From contig NZ_BBYF01000002.1 of NCBI RefSeq assembly GCF_001894745.1, positions 186,001-250,000 of the forward strand: a DNA stretch of 64,000 nucleotides, read 5' to 3'. The notes below the pieces were generated by a model, which did no database searches, was not told the origin of the DNA, and saw only the letters and a program-made list of their open reading frames with translations. The position numbers were made by a program, and so were the translations under genes. How positions within the stretch are numbered: the stretch's first letter is position 1; each line of letters starts with the position of its first letter. This DNA comes from Paenibacillus sp. NAIST15-1 (lineage in GTDB: Bacteria > Bacillota > Bacilli > Paenibacillales > Paenibacillaceae). Positions 46,938 through 55,752 of the stretch are shown here, piece after piece.

Positions 46938-47762
46938 TTGCAAAAGATCGAAATATTGTTAGCGGACGACAACAGAGAATTTACAAATTTGTTGGCTGAT
47001 TTCTTATCCGAACAAGACGACATGGTCGTTACTGGTGTTGCCTATAATGGCGAAGAGGTGCTCCAATTCCTTGAGCAGACGAGAGCGGTGCCTGACGTGC
47101 TCATTCTCGATATTATTATGCCTCATTTGGATGGTTTGGGTGTACTTGAGCGCTTGCGCAATATGGACTTGTCCCCGCAACCGAAGATCATTATGCTCAC
47201 AGCCTTCGGCCAAGAGAGCATTACGCAACGTGCGGTTCAACTTGGCGCATCCTATTACATATTGAAGCCTTTCGATATGGACATTTTGGCGAATCGTATT
47301 AGACAGCTGGCAGGTGTTGCATCCAATGCTTCGGTAACTGGAGGATCTGCTAGTAACTTAATGACATCATCTGTATCGAAGTCGAATGTCGTACCGCTTG
47401 GCAAATCCAAAAACTTAGACGCGAATATCACGTCTATCATACATGAAATCGGTGTTCCTGCGCATATTAAGGGGTACCAGTACTTGCGCGAAGCAATCAC
47501 GATGGTGTACAACAATATCGAAATTTTGGGCTCCATCACGAAAACGCTGTATCCAGCGATCGCGGAGAAGTACAAAACGACACCCAGCCGCGTTGAGCGC
47601 GCGATCCGCCATGCGATTGAAGTTGCATGGACTCGCGGCAACATCGACAGCATTAGCCGTCTATTTGGCTACACAATCAACATCAGTAAGTCGAAGCCAA
47701 CTAACTCCGAGTTCATCGCGATGGTCGCTGATAAGCTGAGAATCGAGCATAAGGTTTCTTAG
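46938..47762 (+). CDS. spo0A: Sporulation master response regulator Spo0A
   Basis: The 274-residue regulator commits the cell to sporulation. The receiver domain has the acidic pocket ADDN (residues 9-12), phosphoacceptor Asp58 (LILDIIMP) and the Lys of LKPFDMD. The DNA-binding domain carries the Spo0A hallmark [22 protein letters not shown] 46938 follows AAGGGAGGA by seven bases; the longer open frame from 46905 is upstream of this site. The neighbour spoIVB and the SigmaH/0A promoter agree with Bacillales. Confidence 0.97.
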   Translation: MQKIEILLADDNREFTNLLADFLSEQDDMVVTGVAYNGEEVLQFLEQTRAVPDVLILDIIMPHLDGLGVLERLRNMDLSPQPKIIMLTAFGQESITQRAVQLGASYYILKPFDMDILANRIRQLAGVASNASVTGGSASNLMTSSVSKSNVVPLGKSKNLDANITSIIHEIGVPAHIKGYQYLREAITMVYNNIEILGSITKTLYPAIAEKYKTTPSRVERAIRHAIEVAWTRGNIDSISRLFGYTINISKSKPTNSEFIAMVADKLRIEHKVS

Positions 47763-47848
47763 GAATCATTGCTGTGGATTTTGCGGCGAGATTTTATTTT
47801 TTCGTTGTATTTAACGGTAAACATCAAAATAAATAGCGGAGCACTATC

Positions 47849-47896
47849 AATAAATAAGCGTCGATCCTAATCGGATGGCGCTTATTTATTCTTGTT
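47849..47896 (+). terminator. Terminator after spo0A
   Basis: AATAAATAAGCG (47849-47860) pairs exactly with CGCTTATTTATT (47879-47890), followed by CTTGTT. The inner GATCC/GGAT pairs extend it. A related hairpin lies at 48973. Confidence 0.88.
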
Positions 47897-48081
47897 ATAT
47901 CATCTATTATATGGGGAATAAACATAATATAGTAAAATTAGATCGAAGATGATTCATTATTTTCTCCGAAACCCCCTTATTTTGTTAGATTTACCTTGAT
48001 TATCATTGAATGTTGATGCATAACATGCAATAGTATTAAAATCAAATATCAGCATAGAGATTGTAAGAAGGGGAGAGAGTC
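47897..48081. other. AT-rich spacer between the spo0A terminator and the SHOCT gene
   Basis: The stretch is visibly more AT-rich than the rest of the window. It ends in GAAGGGGAGAGAG, the ribosome site of the next gene. No unambiguous promoter or other feature was found. Confidence 0.6.
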
Positions 48082-48900
48082 TTGGTAGGTTTACTTAAAT
48101 TTACTTTCATCTTCACATTGCCAATATCAATAGTTTGTCTATTATTGCTTTTTTTCGGTAATCATCATGATGTTCCTTTTTCTTTTTATGTAATAACTTT
48201 TGCTTCTGTGCTAATACCTATTTTTAGCAGATTTAAATGGAGGCAGCTTGAAGCAGCGGAAATCGATAATAATCGCACTATTACAACTACAGTATTAAAT
48301 CGGGCACCTGAATTTAAAGCTTCTCATCATTTCGAATCGGTGGGCGCAGAAATGTCATTACTCGTTGATGAAAAACAACAACAAATATGCTTCTGCCATA
48401 AAAACAGTTTTAGACCTCAAATATACAACTACCGAGATATCGTAAAGTCTGAATTGCTTCTTGATGAGAACAATATCTCAACGATGCATAGAGATCACTG
48501 TGGTCATGATAATGGAGGGGGACACTCTTTACTAGGCTATAGATGTAATAGACGTATCAAAAAAATTGAGTTGAGCATCATAGTAGATGATATGTATCAA
48601 CCCGTGTATAAAATTAAATTTCTTAACGATGGTTATGGGCTTCTTGAGAATGAATCTGAATATAAAAGGGCTTTTGAAGAGGCATATCAATGTCATCAGC
48701 TAATTAATGTGTTAATGAAACGTGGATTAGACTCCGTTAAGCCAAATGAGACCGTAAAGTCGACAGGGACTACAACTGTAATAGAGCCAACGTCTACAGT
48801 ATTAGTGGCTGATGAGCTTCGCAAGCTTTCTCAATTGAAGGATGAGGGCGTTATAAGTCAAGAGGAATTCGATGCCCAAAAGAAGAAATTAATTGGTTAG
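48082..48900 (+). CDS. Membrane protein with C-terminal SHOCT domain, atypical base composition
   Basis: The 272-residue protein has two N-terminal membrane helices (about 5-26 and 31-48), a central domain I do not recognise, and a C-terminal SHOCT module (VADELRKLSQLKDEGVISQEEFDAQKKKLIG). SHOCT modules are short oligomerisation elements found in many membrane and phage proteins. The central domain has several His and Cys residues (ICFCHKNSF, MHRDHCGHDNGGGH), possibly metal-binding. Start TTG 48082 follows AAGGGGAGAGAG. The coding DNA is clearly more AT-rich than its neighbours and sits between two look-alike terminators, so it is probably acquired. Confidence 0.78.
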   Translation: MVGLLKFTFIFTLPISIVCLLLLFFGNHHDVPFSFYVITFASVLIPIFSRFKWRQLEAAEIDNNRTITTTVLNRAPEFKASHHFESVGAEMSLLVDEKQQQICFCHKNSFRPQIYNYRDIVKSELLLDENNISTMHRDHCGHDNGGGHSLLGYRCNRRIKKIELSIIVDDMYQPVYKIKFLNDGYGLLENESEYKRAFEEAYQCHQLINVLMKRGLDSVKPNETVKSTGTTTVIEPTSTVLVADELRKLSQLKDEGVISQEEFDAQKKKLIG

Positions 48901-48972
48901 TTTAAAATACATAAAGTCATATTGAAATAAAAAAATCATTATAATTTACAATAAAGCACAATCGTAAGAGAG

Positions 48973-49012
48973 AATAAGTGTCGACCGTACAGGGAGACGC
49001 TTATTTTTTTTG
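48973..49012 (+). terminator. Terminator after the SHOCT gene
   Basis: AATAAGTGTC (48973-48982) pairs with GACGCTTATT (48996-49005) with one G-T pair and is followed by eight T residues. Its 5' arm resembles that of the spo0A terminator (AATAAGCGTCGA against AATAAGTGTCGA). Confidence 0.88.
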
Positions 49013-49104
49013 ATAGATTTTAAGGTAATGATGGAAGATGGGATGGTGATATATTACAATTAACTTATTGAAAAATGTTCCAAACCAAAGGAGAAACCCT
49101 GCAC

Positions 49105-49791
49105 ATGAGAACGATATTGGTCGCAGACGACGATGAAAATATAGTGGAACTGATAGGATTATATCTCCGAGCAGAAGGATTTCACGTTATTGAAGCACGG
49201 GATGGGGTGGAGGCGCTACGGTACATGGATGCGGAGCGAGTCGATCTTGTCATTTTAGATATAATGATGCCGAATATGGATGGGTGGGAGCTGTGCGAGG
49301 AGCTGCGCCGTTCACATCCTGATTTGCCTATCCTTATGGCTACAGCCAAAGGGGAGCCCGGGCAGAAGGTAAGAGGATTCCAATTGGGAACGGACGATTA
49401 TATAACGAAGCCATTCGATCCAGTGGAGCTGGTAATGCGCGTCAAAGCACTGCTTCGGCGTTACCGAATTGCATTCTCGCAGGTTGTGCAGCTTGGCCCG
49501 CTGCGCTTGGATCGAAGCAGTTATAAAGTAATGATGGAGGATGACGACTCTGTCATTACACTGCCACTGAAGGAATTTGAACTCTTGTTTAAGCTTGCGA
49601 GTTGCCCTGGGCAGATCTTAACGAGGGAACAGCTCATACAGGATATATGGGGGATGGACTATACAGGGGACGACCGAACCGTTGACGTACATATTAAGCG
49701 GCTCCGTGAACGATTTTCCAACTACTCGGAGATCTTTAATATTGTGACTGCTCGCAGCCTCGGATATCGAATTGAGGTATGTCATGATTAA
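49105..49791 (+). CDS. OmpR-family response regulator
   Basis: The 228-residue regulator has a receiver domain (acidic ADDDEN near the N-terminus, phosphoacceptor Asp52 in VILDIMMP, Lys in ITKPFDP near 101) and a winged-helix output domain (LPLKEFELLFKLASCPGQIL, GMDYTGDDRTVDVHIKRLRE). ATG 49105 follows AAAGGAGA; an upstream in-frame ATG (49075) is ahead of that site. Its stop overlaps the kinase gene by eight bases. The RND operon downstream is the probable target. Confidence 0.93.
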   Translation: MRTILVADDDENIVELIGLYLRAEGFHVIEARDGVEALRYMDAERVDLVILDIMMPNMDGWELCEELRRSHPDLPILMATAKGEPGQKVRGFQLGTDDYITKPFDPVELVMRVKALLRRYRIAFSQVVQLGPLRLDRSSYKVMMEDDDSVITLPLKEFELLFKLASCPGQILTREQLIQDIWGMDYTGDDRTVDVHIKRLRERFSNYSEIFNIVTARSLGYRIEVCHD

Positions 49792-51151
49792 GACCCTGTA
49801 CGTTCAAGTGGTGCTTACGTTCATATTAGCAATTATTATCGGCATTATTGCCGCCTTTTCTGTGTCGGGGTTGTTGTTTCAGAAGGAAATGGAAGAAGTG
49901 TCGTACCGTCAATTGATGAATCTTGGTGATGACTTGGCTCGTCTGCGTACTTCGATGTCAGCATCTCAATTTAAGGATTATGTGATGTCGTTGAAGGCAC
50001 TTACGATGTATGAGGTTCGGATATTGAATAGTGATGGAGACACTGTTATTCACCACAATGCGAAAGAACGGGCAGGTTACCCCATTAAGGCAGAACAGCT
50101 GAAGAAGGTGCTAGAAGGGGAGCGGATTCGTGCAATTGCGGACAATGATGAACAAGAGCCGATTATCGGGATCCCTATACAGATCGGTAACGAGCGTCAG
50201 GCTTTATTTTTGCAAATGTCGATTAGTGGTTTGGATGTAATCGGCCGATTTATTACAATGGTTCTCGTCGTCGTGCTTGTTGTTGGCAGCTTATGTTTCC
50301 TGATCGCTGCCCGATTTGTTGTATTGCCGGTTAAGCGAATGACTGCAGCTACGAGGAAGATGGCAAAAGGGGATTTCTCGGCAGAGCTGCGCATGAGGAG
50401 AAGAGATGAGATTGGCGAGCTGGCGAATAGCTTCAATCAAATGGCTAAAGAGCTGAACCAGCTTGAGCAGATGAGGCAGGATTTCGTCTCCAATGTATCG
50501 CATGAGATCCAGTCCCCTCTAACCTCAATCATAGGATTCACTAAAGCTCTAAAATCGAATGTCATTCCGGAACAGCAGCGGGAGAGATATCTGCACATTA
50601 TTTTAACGGAAAGTGAGCGATTATCTCGGGTAAGCGATAACCTGCTCCAGCTGGCCTCTCTGGAGTCGGATCATCATCCGATGAACATGAGAGCTTACGC
50701 GCTCGATGAGCAGCTTCGGAGAATTGTAGTAGCCTGCGAGCCGCAATGGAAAGACAAGACGCTGCATATGGATTTGCAGTTGACTCCTATAACGATTGTC
50801 GCGGACGAAGATCTGCTTAGCCATGTTTGGATGAATATAATCGGCAACAGCATGAAGTTTACGCCGAACAATGGGACAATTACCATTTCGTTAACGAACC
50901 AGCCGACAGGGTGGACGCAAGTGACGATTACCGATACCGGGATAGGTATCCCTGATCAAGAGCTAACTCGGGTATTTGAGCGGTTTTATAAAGTTGATCG
51001 GTCAAGGCGTAGAGATGGAAATGGAAGTGGTTTGGGACTGGCAATTGTCAATAAAGTCATAGCGCTCCATCAAGGGACAGTCACAATTGCGAGCCGTACT
51101 GGGGAAGGAACGACGGTGACGATTAGACTGCGATCGCCTAATGCGATGTAA
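49784..51151 (+). CDS. Sensor histidine kinase
   Basis: The 455-residue kinase has a membrane helix near 5-27, an extracytoplasmic sensor region of about 120 residues and a second helix near 150-173. A HAMP domain (about 175-225), HisKA with His240 in NVSHEIQSPLTS, and HATPase_c with N box NIIGNSMKFTPN, DTGIGIPDQE and GSGLGLAIV follow. The sensor part has no known domain name for me. ATG 49784 follows GAGGT by five bases. It pairs with the overlapping regulator and is followed by a terminator. Confidence 0.94.
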   Translation: MIKTLYVQVVLTFILAIIIGIIAAFSVSGLLFQKEMEEVSYRQLMNLGDDLARLRTSMSASQFKDYVMSLKALTMYEVRILNSDGDTVIHHNAKERAGYPIKAEQLKKVLEGERIRAIADNDEQEPIIGIPIQIGNERQALFLQMSISGLDVIGRFITMVLVVVLVVGSLCFLIAARFVVLPVKRMTAATRKMAKGDFSAELRMRRRDEIGELANSFNQMAKELNQLEQMRQDFVSNVSHEIQSPLTSIIGFTKALKSNVIPEQQRERYLHIILTESERLSRVSDNLLQLASLESDHHPMNMRAYALDEQLRRIVVACEPQWKDKTLHMDLQLTPITIVADEDLLSHVWMNIIGNSMKFTPNNGTITISLTNQPTGWTQVTITDTGIGIPDQELTRVFERFYKVDRSRRRDGNGSGLGLAIVNKVIALHQGTVTIASRTGEGTTVTIRLRSPNAM

Positions 51152-51193
51152 GGAATTGCAATCATGAAATTTATATATAAGAGAACGAATGGG

Positions 51194-51231
51194 ACCATAG
51201 CCAAAGGAAAACCGCGGTTATGGTTTTTTTA
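51194..51231 (+). terminator. Terminator after the two-component system
   Basis: ACCATAGCC pairs with GGTTATGGT (one G-T pair), followed by a long T-run. Confidence 0.9.
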
Positions 51232-51245
51232 TCCACAAATTTGCA

Positions 51246-51289
51246 GAACATTATTGTAAAAATGTTCCTGAGTTCATACTCCGTTCATA
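51246..51289 (+). promoter_or_regulatory. Candidate operator of the neighbouring response regulator
   Basis: The spacer before the RND gene holds an inverted repeat GAACATT/AATGTTC (51246-51252, 51261-51267) and a direct repeat TTCATA (51273-51278 and 51284-51289) with 11-base spacing. The 11-base repeat is the classical arrangement for OmpR/PhoB-type regulators. Confidence 0.5.
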
Positions 51290-51364
51290 TTTCCTTGTTA
51301 GCGTATATCTCAAGCTATCGCAAGGGGACGCGGAGACGTTAAGGAGGAGGAAGAGACACACATT

Positions 51365-54300
51365 ATGAATTCGTTGATTCGATTTTCAATGAAGAATGTG
51401 GCTGCGGTGTTCATTATCGTAGCAATGCTGTTCGGGGGAGGTATCTATGCGTCGACGGGCTTGAAAATAGACAACATGCCAGACGTTTCCATCCCGTATG
51501 TATTGGTGACTGCACAATATGCAGCACCCCCTCAGGACGTAGTGGAACAGGTTACGAAACCGATTGAGAAGAAGCTCTCCGGCATGGAAAGAATCAAGTC
51601 GATATCTTCCACATCCAGTGACCAAACAGCGTCCATTCTTATCAGGTTTGAAGAAGGGGTGGATACTGATCGGAAGAAGGCGGATATAGAAAGCTTGATC
51701 CAAGAAATAGCGTTCCCATCGGGTGTAGAACGACCGCGTGTATCCACATTTGGGGTAGCCTCCATCCCTTCCTACTATTTAGCGGTATATGGGAAAGAGG
51801 GGGTAACGCAATCTCAATTAGAGGAGCATTTCACCAAGACGATTAAGCCGGGATTTCAAGCATTACGAGGCTTGGATCATATGGACGTGATCGGTGATCG
51901 AAGTACACATCTGAGTATAGGACTCCTTCCAGATAGGCTTCGATCCTATGGGTTAACGCCTGCTCAGGTATCAGAAGCCGTCCGCAACGCTTTGGCATCA
52001 GGTCCGGCAGGAACAGTGGAATTGGAGGGGAATACGCTGCTTGCCCGCATGAACAACGGATTAACTAGTGTCAAGCAACTAGAGGAAATTGCTGTGCAAT
52101 CTCCTCAGGGGGATACGATCCGATTGACGGAGCTCGGGAAGATCACTGAGATCTCGGAATCCAAGTTCATCGCGAGGCTGGATGATCAGCCGGCTATCGG
52201 TATTTTGCTATATAAGGCGAACGGAGCTAACGCGGTTGAATTCTCTACAGGTGCCGATCGTTTGATGAGCAAGTGGGAATCAGAACTTGCAGGTGTAACC
52301 TTCAAGAAGGTCTACAATTATGCTGACGAAGTGAAGCAATCCATTGGCGGGCTTGTCCGGGAGGGATTAGTTGGTGCACTGCTTGCCTCTCTCATGATTC
52401 TGGTTTTTCTGAGAAATATGCGAATGACCTTAATCGTGCTCATATCCATTCCACTCTCCGTGCTTATTGCCCTATTGCTGATGAAATGGATGGATATCTC
52501 CCTTAATATTATGACGCTCGGCGGCATGTTTATTGCGATAGGCCGTGTGGTCGACGACAGTATTGTCGTCATTGAGAATATATATGCCAAGCTGTATCGG
52601 GCTGAGGAACGGAATGAATCCGTTATCGCGCTGGCGACGAAGGAAGTAGCCAATGCAATTACGTCATCTACGTTAACAACAGTGGGCGTATTTGCACCGA
52701 TCGGCATGATCAGTGGAGCAGCGGGGCAGCTGTTCCGTCCTTTCGCAATTACATTGGCCTGTGCTTTGATGGCATCACTGCTCGTGGCCCTGACTGTTAT
52801 CCCGATGCTGGCGAAGCTGCTCGTACTGAAGCAGGCTAATGTGAAGGGACATGATGCTGGAGAGCACAAGCCATCCAGAATTACGACCGGCTATCGCAAG
52901 CTCTTAGTGTGGTCCCTCAATCATCGGATCAAGACATTGTTCATCTCAATTCTGTTGTTTATCGTCACAATGGTTGCGCTTGTCCCACAGCTTGCCTTTA
53001 CCTTAATGCCAGAAGGGACACCGCCGCGTCAGTTCTTCTTCACCATTAAGCTTCCTTATGAGAATTCCTTGAAGGCGACAGATAATGTGATGAAGGAGAT
53101 GGAAGCGGAGCTTCGCGCTGCTAAAGACGCACAGAATAAGCCGCTGTTCACGTTCATTGAGACGCTGGTCGGGTACGCAGGCGATCCGAATGCGATGCCA
53201 TACATGGCCCAAATCTATACGGAAGTAAATGAAGAGGCTAATGTGGAGCAAGTAAGACGTGAATATAAAGCCAAGCTGGAAGCATATATTCCCGCTGGAT
53301 CGGAGCTGGATACACGGACATTGACAGGGGACACCAGTGCAGCGCCGGATTTTGTATATGTGTTGTCTGGTGAAGATGCAGTTCAGCTAAGAGAGGCAGC
53401 GGCAATTATCAAGCAAGAAATGATCAAATTCCCTGAGTTGTCGGAGATCAAAGATTCGTTAAGCGAAGCTTCCTCTGAAGTGGTGATCGATGTCGATCTG
53501 CGGAAAGCGAGACAATTCGGACTAACACCTGCTATCGTCCAGGGCACACTGCAGACGTGGCTGTTCCAAGATAAGATTGGCGAGTATCGGTACCAAGAAG
53601 GTCTGTTGTCCACGGTAGTAGAGACGGAGAAGGGGTTGAGTGGTGATCTGAGCGCGGTTGGGCAGATTCAACTGAGAACACCGACTCAGGAAACCATTTC
53701 AGTTGCGGATATCGCTACGATTAAACGAGTGAAGTCCCCAGCTTCCATTAAGCGAGACAATCAGAAACAGGTCATCAATGTTACGGCGAAATTAAATGGA
53801 CAGAACAAAGGCGGCATTAGTGCACAAGTAGCAGCCTCCTTAGATCTGATCCAGCTGCCAGACGGGGTTGGACGATCCGTGTCGGGCATAAGTGCAGATA
53901 TTGGAGACAGCTTTGGACAGTTATTCATAGCAATGGCTGCGGCAGTGTTTGTCGTGTACTTGATTATGGTACTTACGTTCGGCAATGCGACTGCTCCATT
54001 TGCAATTATGTTTTCCCTGCCGTTTGCAGCTATAGGCGGTGTGCTTGGTTTGATTGTTACGAATGAATCGATTAATATTACCTCCTTAATCGGTTTCATG
54101 ATGTTGATCGGCATTGTAGTGACGAATGCCATTGTGTATATCGATAAGGCGCAGCAGCTGCGAGAAGCCGGACAGGATGTAAGGAGTGCGTTGATAGAAG
54201 CGGGTATATCCCGTTTGCGGCCTATCATCATGACGGCAGGAGCAACCATTATGGCGCTGCTTCCACTTGCATTTGGATTCGGCCACGGTACGCTTATATC

Positions 54301-54478
54301 CCGCGGATTGGCGGTTGTTGTAATTGGCGGCTTGACGGTATCCACATTATTAACGCTTGTGGTTGTTCCAATTATGTATGATATGATAGCTCGGCGTAAA
54401 AGAAACAAGAACCAGTTTCTTGATCAACAAGGGAATGGAGCAGCGCCGCTAACAGAAGGGAAGGAGACCTCATCATGA
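51365..54478 (+). CDS. RND-family efflux transporter (AcrB/SwrC type)
   Basis: The 1037-residue protein has the full RND architecture: helix 1, a large loop, helices 2-6, helix 7, a second loop and helices 8-12. The proton-relay pair is in GRVVDDSIVVIENIY near residue 396. Gram-positive homologues such as SwrC/YerP of Bacillus subtilis export lipopeptides and cationic compounds; the substrate here is unknown. ATG 51365 follows GGAGGAGGAAG. The adaptor gene overlaps its stop by four bases. The two-component genes immediately upstream probably control it. Confidence 0.95.
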   Translation: MNSLIRFSMKNVAAVFIIVAMLFGGGIYASTGLKIDNMPDVSIPYVLVTAQYAAPPQDVVEQVTKPIEKKLSGMERIKSISSTSSDQTASILIRFEEGVDTDRKKADIESLIQEIAFPSGVERPRVSTFGVASIPSYYLAVYGKEGVTQSQLEEHFTKTIKPGFQALRGLDHMDVIGDRSTHLSIGLLPDRLRSYGLTPAQVSEAVRNALASGPAGTVELEGNTLLARMNNGLTSVKQLEEIAVQSPQGDTIRLTELGKITEISESKFIARLDDQPAIGILLYKANGANAVEFSTGADRLMSKWESELAGVTFKKVYNYADEVKQSIGGLVREGLVGALLASLMILVFLRNMRMTLIVLISIPLSVLIALLLMKWMDISLNIMTLGGMFIAIGRVVDDSIVVIENIYAKLYRAEERNESVIALATKEVANAITSSTLTTVGVFAPIGMISGAAGQLFRPFAITLACALMASLLVALTVIPMLAKLLVLKQANVKGHDAGEHKPSRITTGYRKLLVWSLNHRIKTLFISILLFIVTMVALVPQLAFTLMPEGTPPRQFFFTIKLPYENSLKATDNVMKEMEAELRAAKDAQNKPLFTFIETLVGYAGDPNAMPYMAQIYTEVNEEANVEQVRREYKAKLEAYIPAGSELDTRTLTGDTSAAPDFVYVLSGEDAVQLREAAAIIKQEMIKFPELSEIKDSLSEASSEVVIDVDLRKARQFGLTPAIVQGTLQTWLFQDKIGEYRYQEGLLSTVVETEKGLSGDLSAVGQIQLRTPTQETISVADIATIKRVKSPASIKRDNQKQVINVTAKLNGQNKGGISAQVAASLDLIQLPDGVGRSVSGISADIGDSFGQLFIAMAAAVFVVYLIMVLTFGNATAPFAIMFSLPFAAIGGVLGLIVTNESINITSLIGFMMLIGIVVTNAIVYIDKAQQLREAGQDVRSALIEAGISRLRPIIMTAGATIMALLPLAFGFGHGTLISRGLAVVVIGGLTVSTLLTLVVVPIMYDMIARRKRNKNQFLDQQGNGAAPLTEGKETSS

Positions 54479-55737
54479 ATCAATCCCATTTACGAAGCAT
54501 GAAAATACTGCTTATGTTGATGCTTGCGGGAGCGGCTGTGGGAGTGGCTGGGTGCTCTGCGTCGGATCAAGTGAATGGTCCCGAAGCGACAAGCGAACAA
54601 CATTCGCAATCTACAGTTGCAGAGGTTAAGACGACCGTTGTGACCAAACAGATCATGGGGGCCGCACCTGAGATCGTCGCTGATATTGCGCCGTCAGTGA
54701 CGATAGACATCGTAGCTAAGGGTAGCGGAGAAATTGTGGCAGTGGAGAAGAAGCGCGGAGATCGTGTGAAGCGCGGAGAAGTGATCGCTCGGACGGATGT
54801 GTCGCGTATTCTTTCTCAAAAGCAGCGAGCAGAGCAGGCGTTGCAGAATGCCAATAAACTGCTGGAAACTTCACATGAGACGAAACGTGTGAACAATTCG
54901 GAAACGCGAATGTCCATAACGAAGATGGAAGAGCAAATCGAAGAGCAAACAAAGGCGTTGAATAAGCTTAAAAACGGCTATGATGAAGGCACTGTAGAAA
55001 AAGCTTCTGTAGAACAGTCTGAGCTGCAACTTAAAAATACAAAGTTTGATTTGCAAGTGTTGAAAATGAAGCTGGATACAGCGGAAAGACTTGCAGAGGA
55101 TGTAGGTGCAGAGGATCAAATCTCGGCAGCAGAGTTTCAATTGAAAGAGGCGCAATTTGCGATTGCAGAAGCTGAAATCAAGGCTCCTACCGATGGCGTC
55201 TTGACAGAATGGACTGTGCTTGCTGGAATGAATGTGGCTCCAGGCACGAAGATCGGACGCGTTGCCAATGTCCACACCGTTCGCGTACAGGGGAAAGTGA
55301 CCGAAGACATGCTTTCTCTGCTTCATGGTAAGAAGAAGTTGCCTTTCTATGTGTCTGGCAAGCCAGAAAAAAAGTATGAGGGCTCTATTACCTATTTATC
55401 CGCAGTTATGGATATGGACACACGTACGTATGCTGTGGAGCTGTTAGTGGATAATGCCAAGCTTGAATTAAAGGCGGGGATGAAGGTTCAGGTCATTCTT
55501 GCTGGGGAGAATGAACGCAAGGTTCCTGTCGTACCAGCAACTGCTGTCGTACGTGAACAAGGCTCTGCATTTGTGTTCATCTATCAAAATGGTACGGCGA
55601 TTAAGCGCTCTGTCACACTTGGCACATTGGAGGATGCGATATATCCGGTAATTGAAGGATTGCAGGATGGAGAATCCATTATTATCTCAGGCCAGCACCA
55701 ACTGAAGGACAAACAACAGGTGCGGCTTGCGAAGTAG
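54475..55737 (+). CDS. RND periplasmic-adaptor-like lipoprotein (HlyD/MFP family)
   Basis: The 420-residue protein starts with a lipoprotein signal ending in lipobox VAGC. It contains a split biotinyl-lipoyl-like domain (GSGEIVAVEKKRGDRVKRGE and APTDGVLTEWTVLAGMNVAP), a coiled-coil hairpin (about 100-220) and beta-barrel regions (YAVELLVDNAKLELKAGMKV). The start ATG 54475 overlaps the pump stop codon (ATGA), so the two are coupled. In a single-membrane cell it probably caps the RND loops or bridges to the wall. Confidence 0.92.
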   Translation: MNQSHLRSMKILLMLMLAGAAVGVAGCSASDQVNGPEATSEQHSQSTVAEVKTTVVTKQIMGAAPEIVADIAPSVTIDIVAKGSGEIVAVEKKRGDRVKRGEVIARTDVSRILSQKQRAEQALQNANKLLETSHETKRVNNSETRMSITKMEEQIEEQTKALNKLKNGYDEGTVEKASVEQSELQLKNTKFDLQVLKMKLDTAERLAEDVGAEDQISAAEFQLKEAQFAIAEAEIKAPTDGVLTEWTVLAGMNVAPGTKIGRVANVHTVRVQGKVTEDMLSLLHGKKKLPFYVSGKPEKKYEGSITYLSAVMDMDTRTYAVELLVDNAKLELKAGMKVQVILAGENERKVPVVPATAVVREQGSAFVFIYQNGTAIKRSVTLGTLEDAIYPVIEGLQDGESIIISGQHQLKDKQQVRLAK

Positions 55738-55752
55738 AGGAGTTGACAAGAT

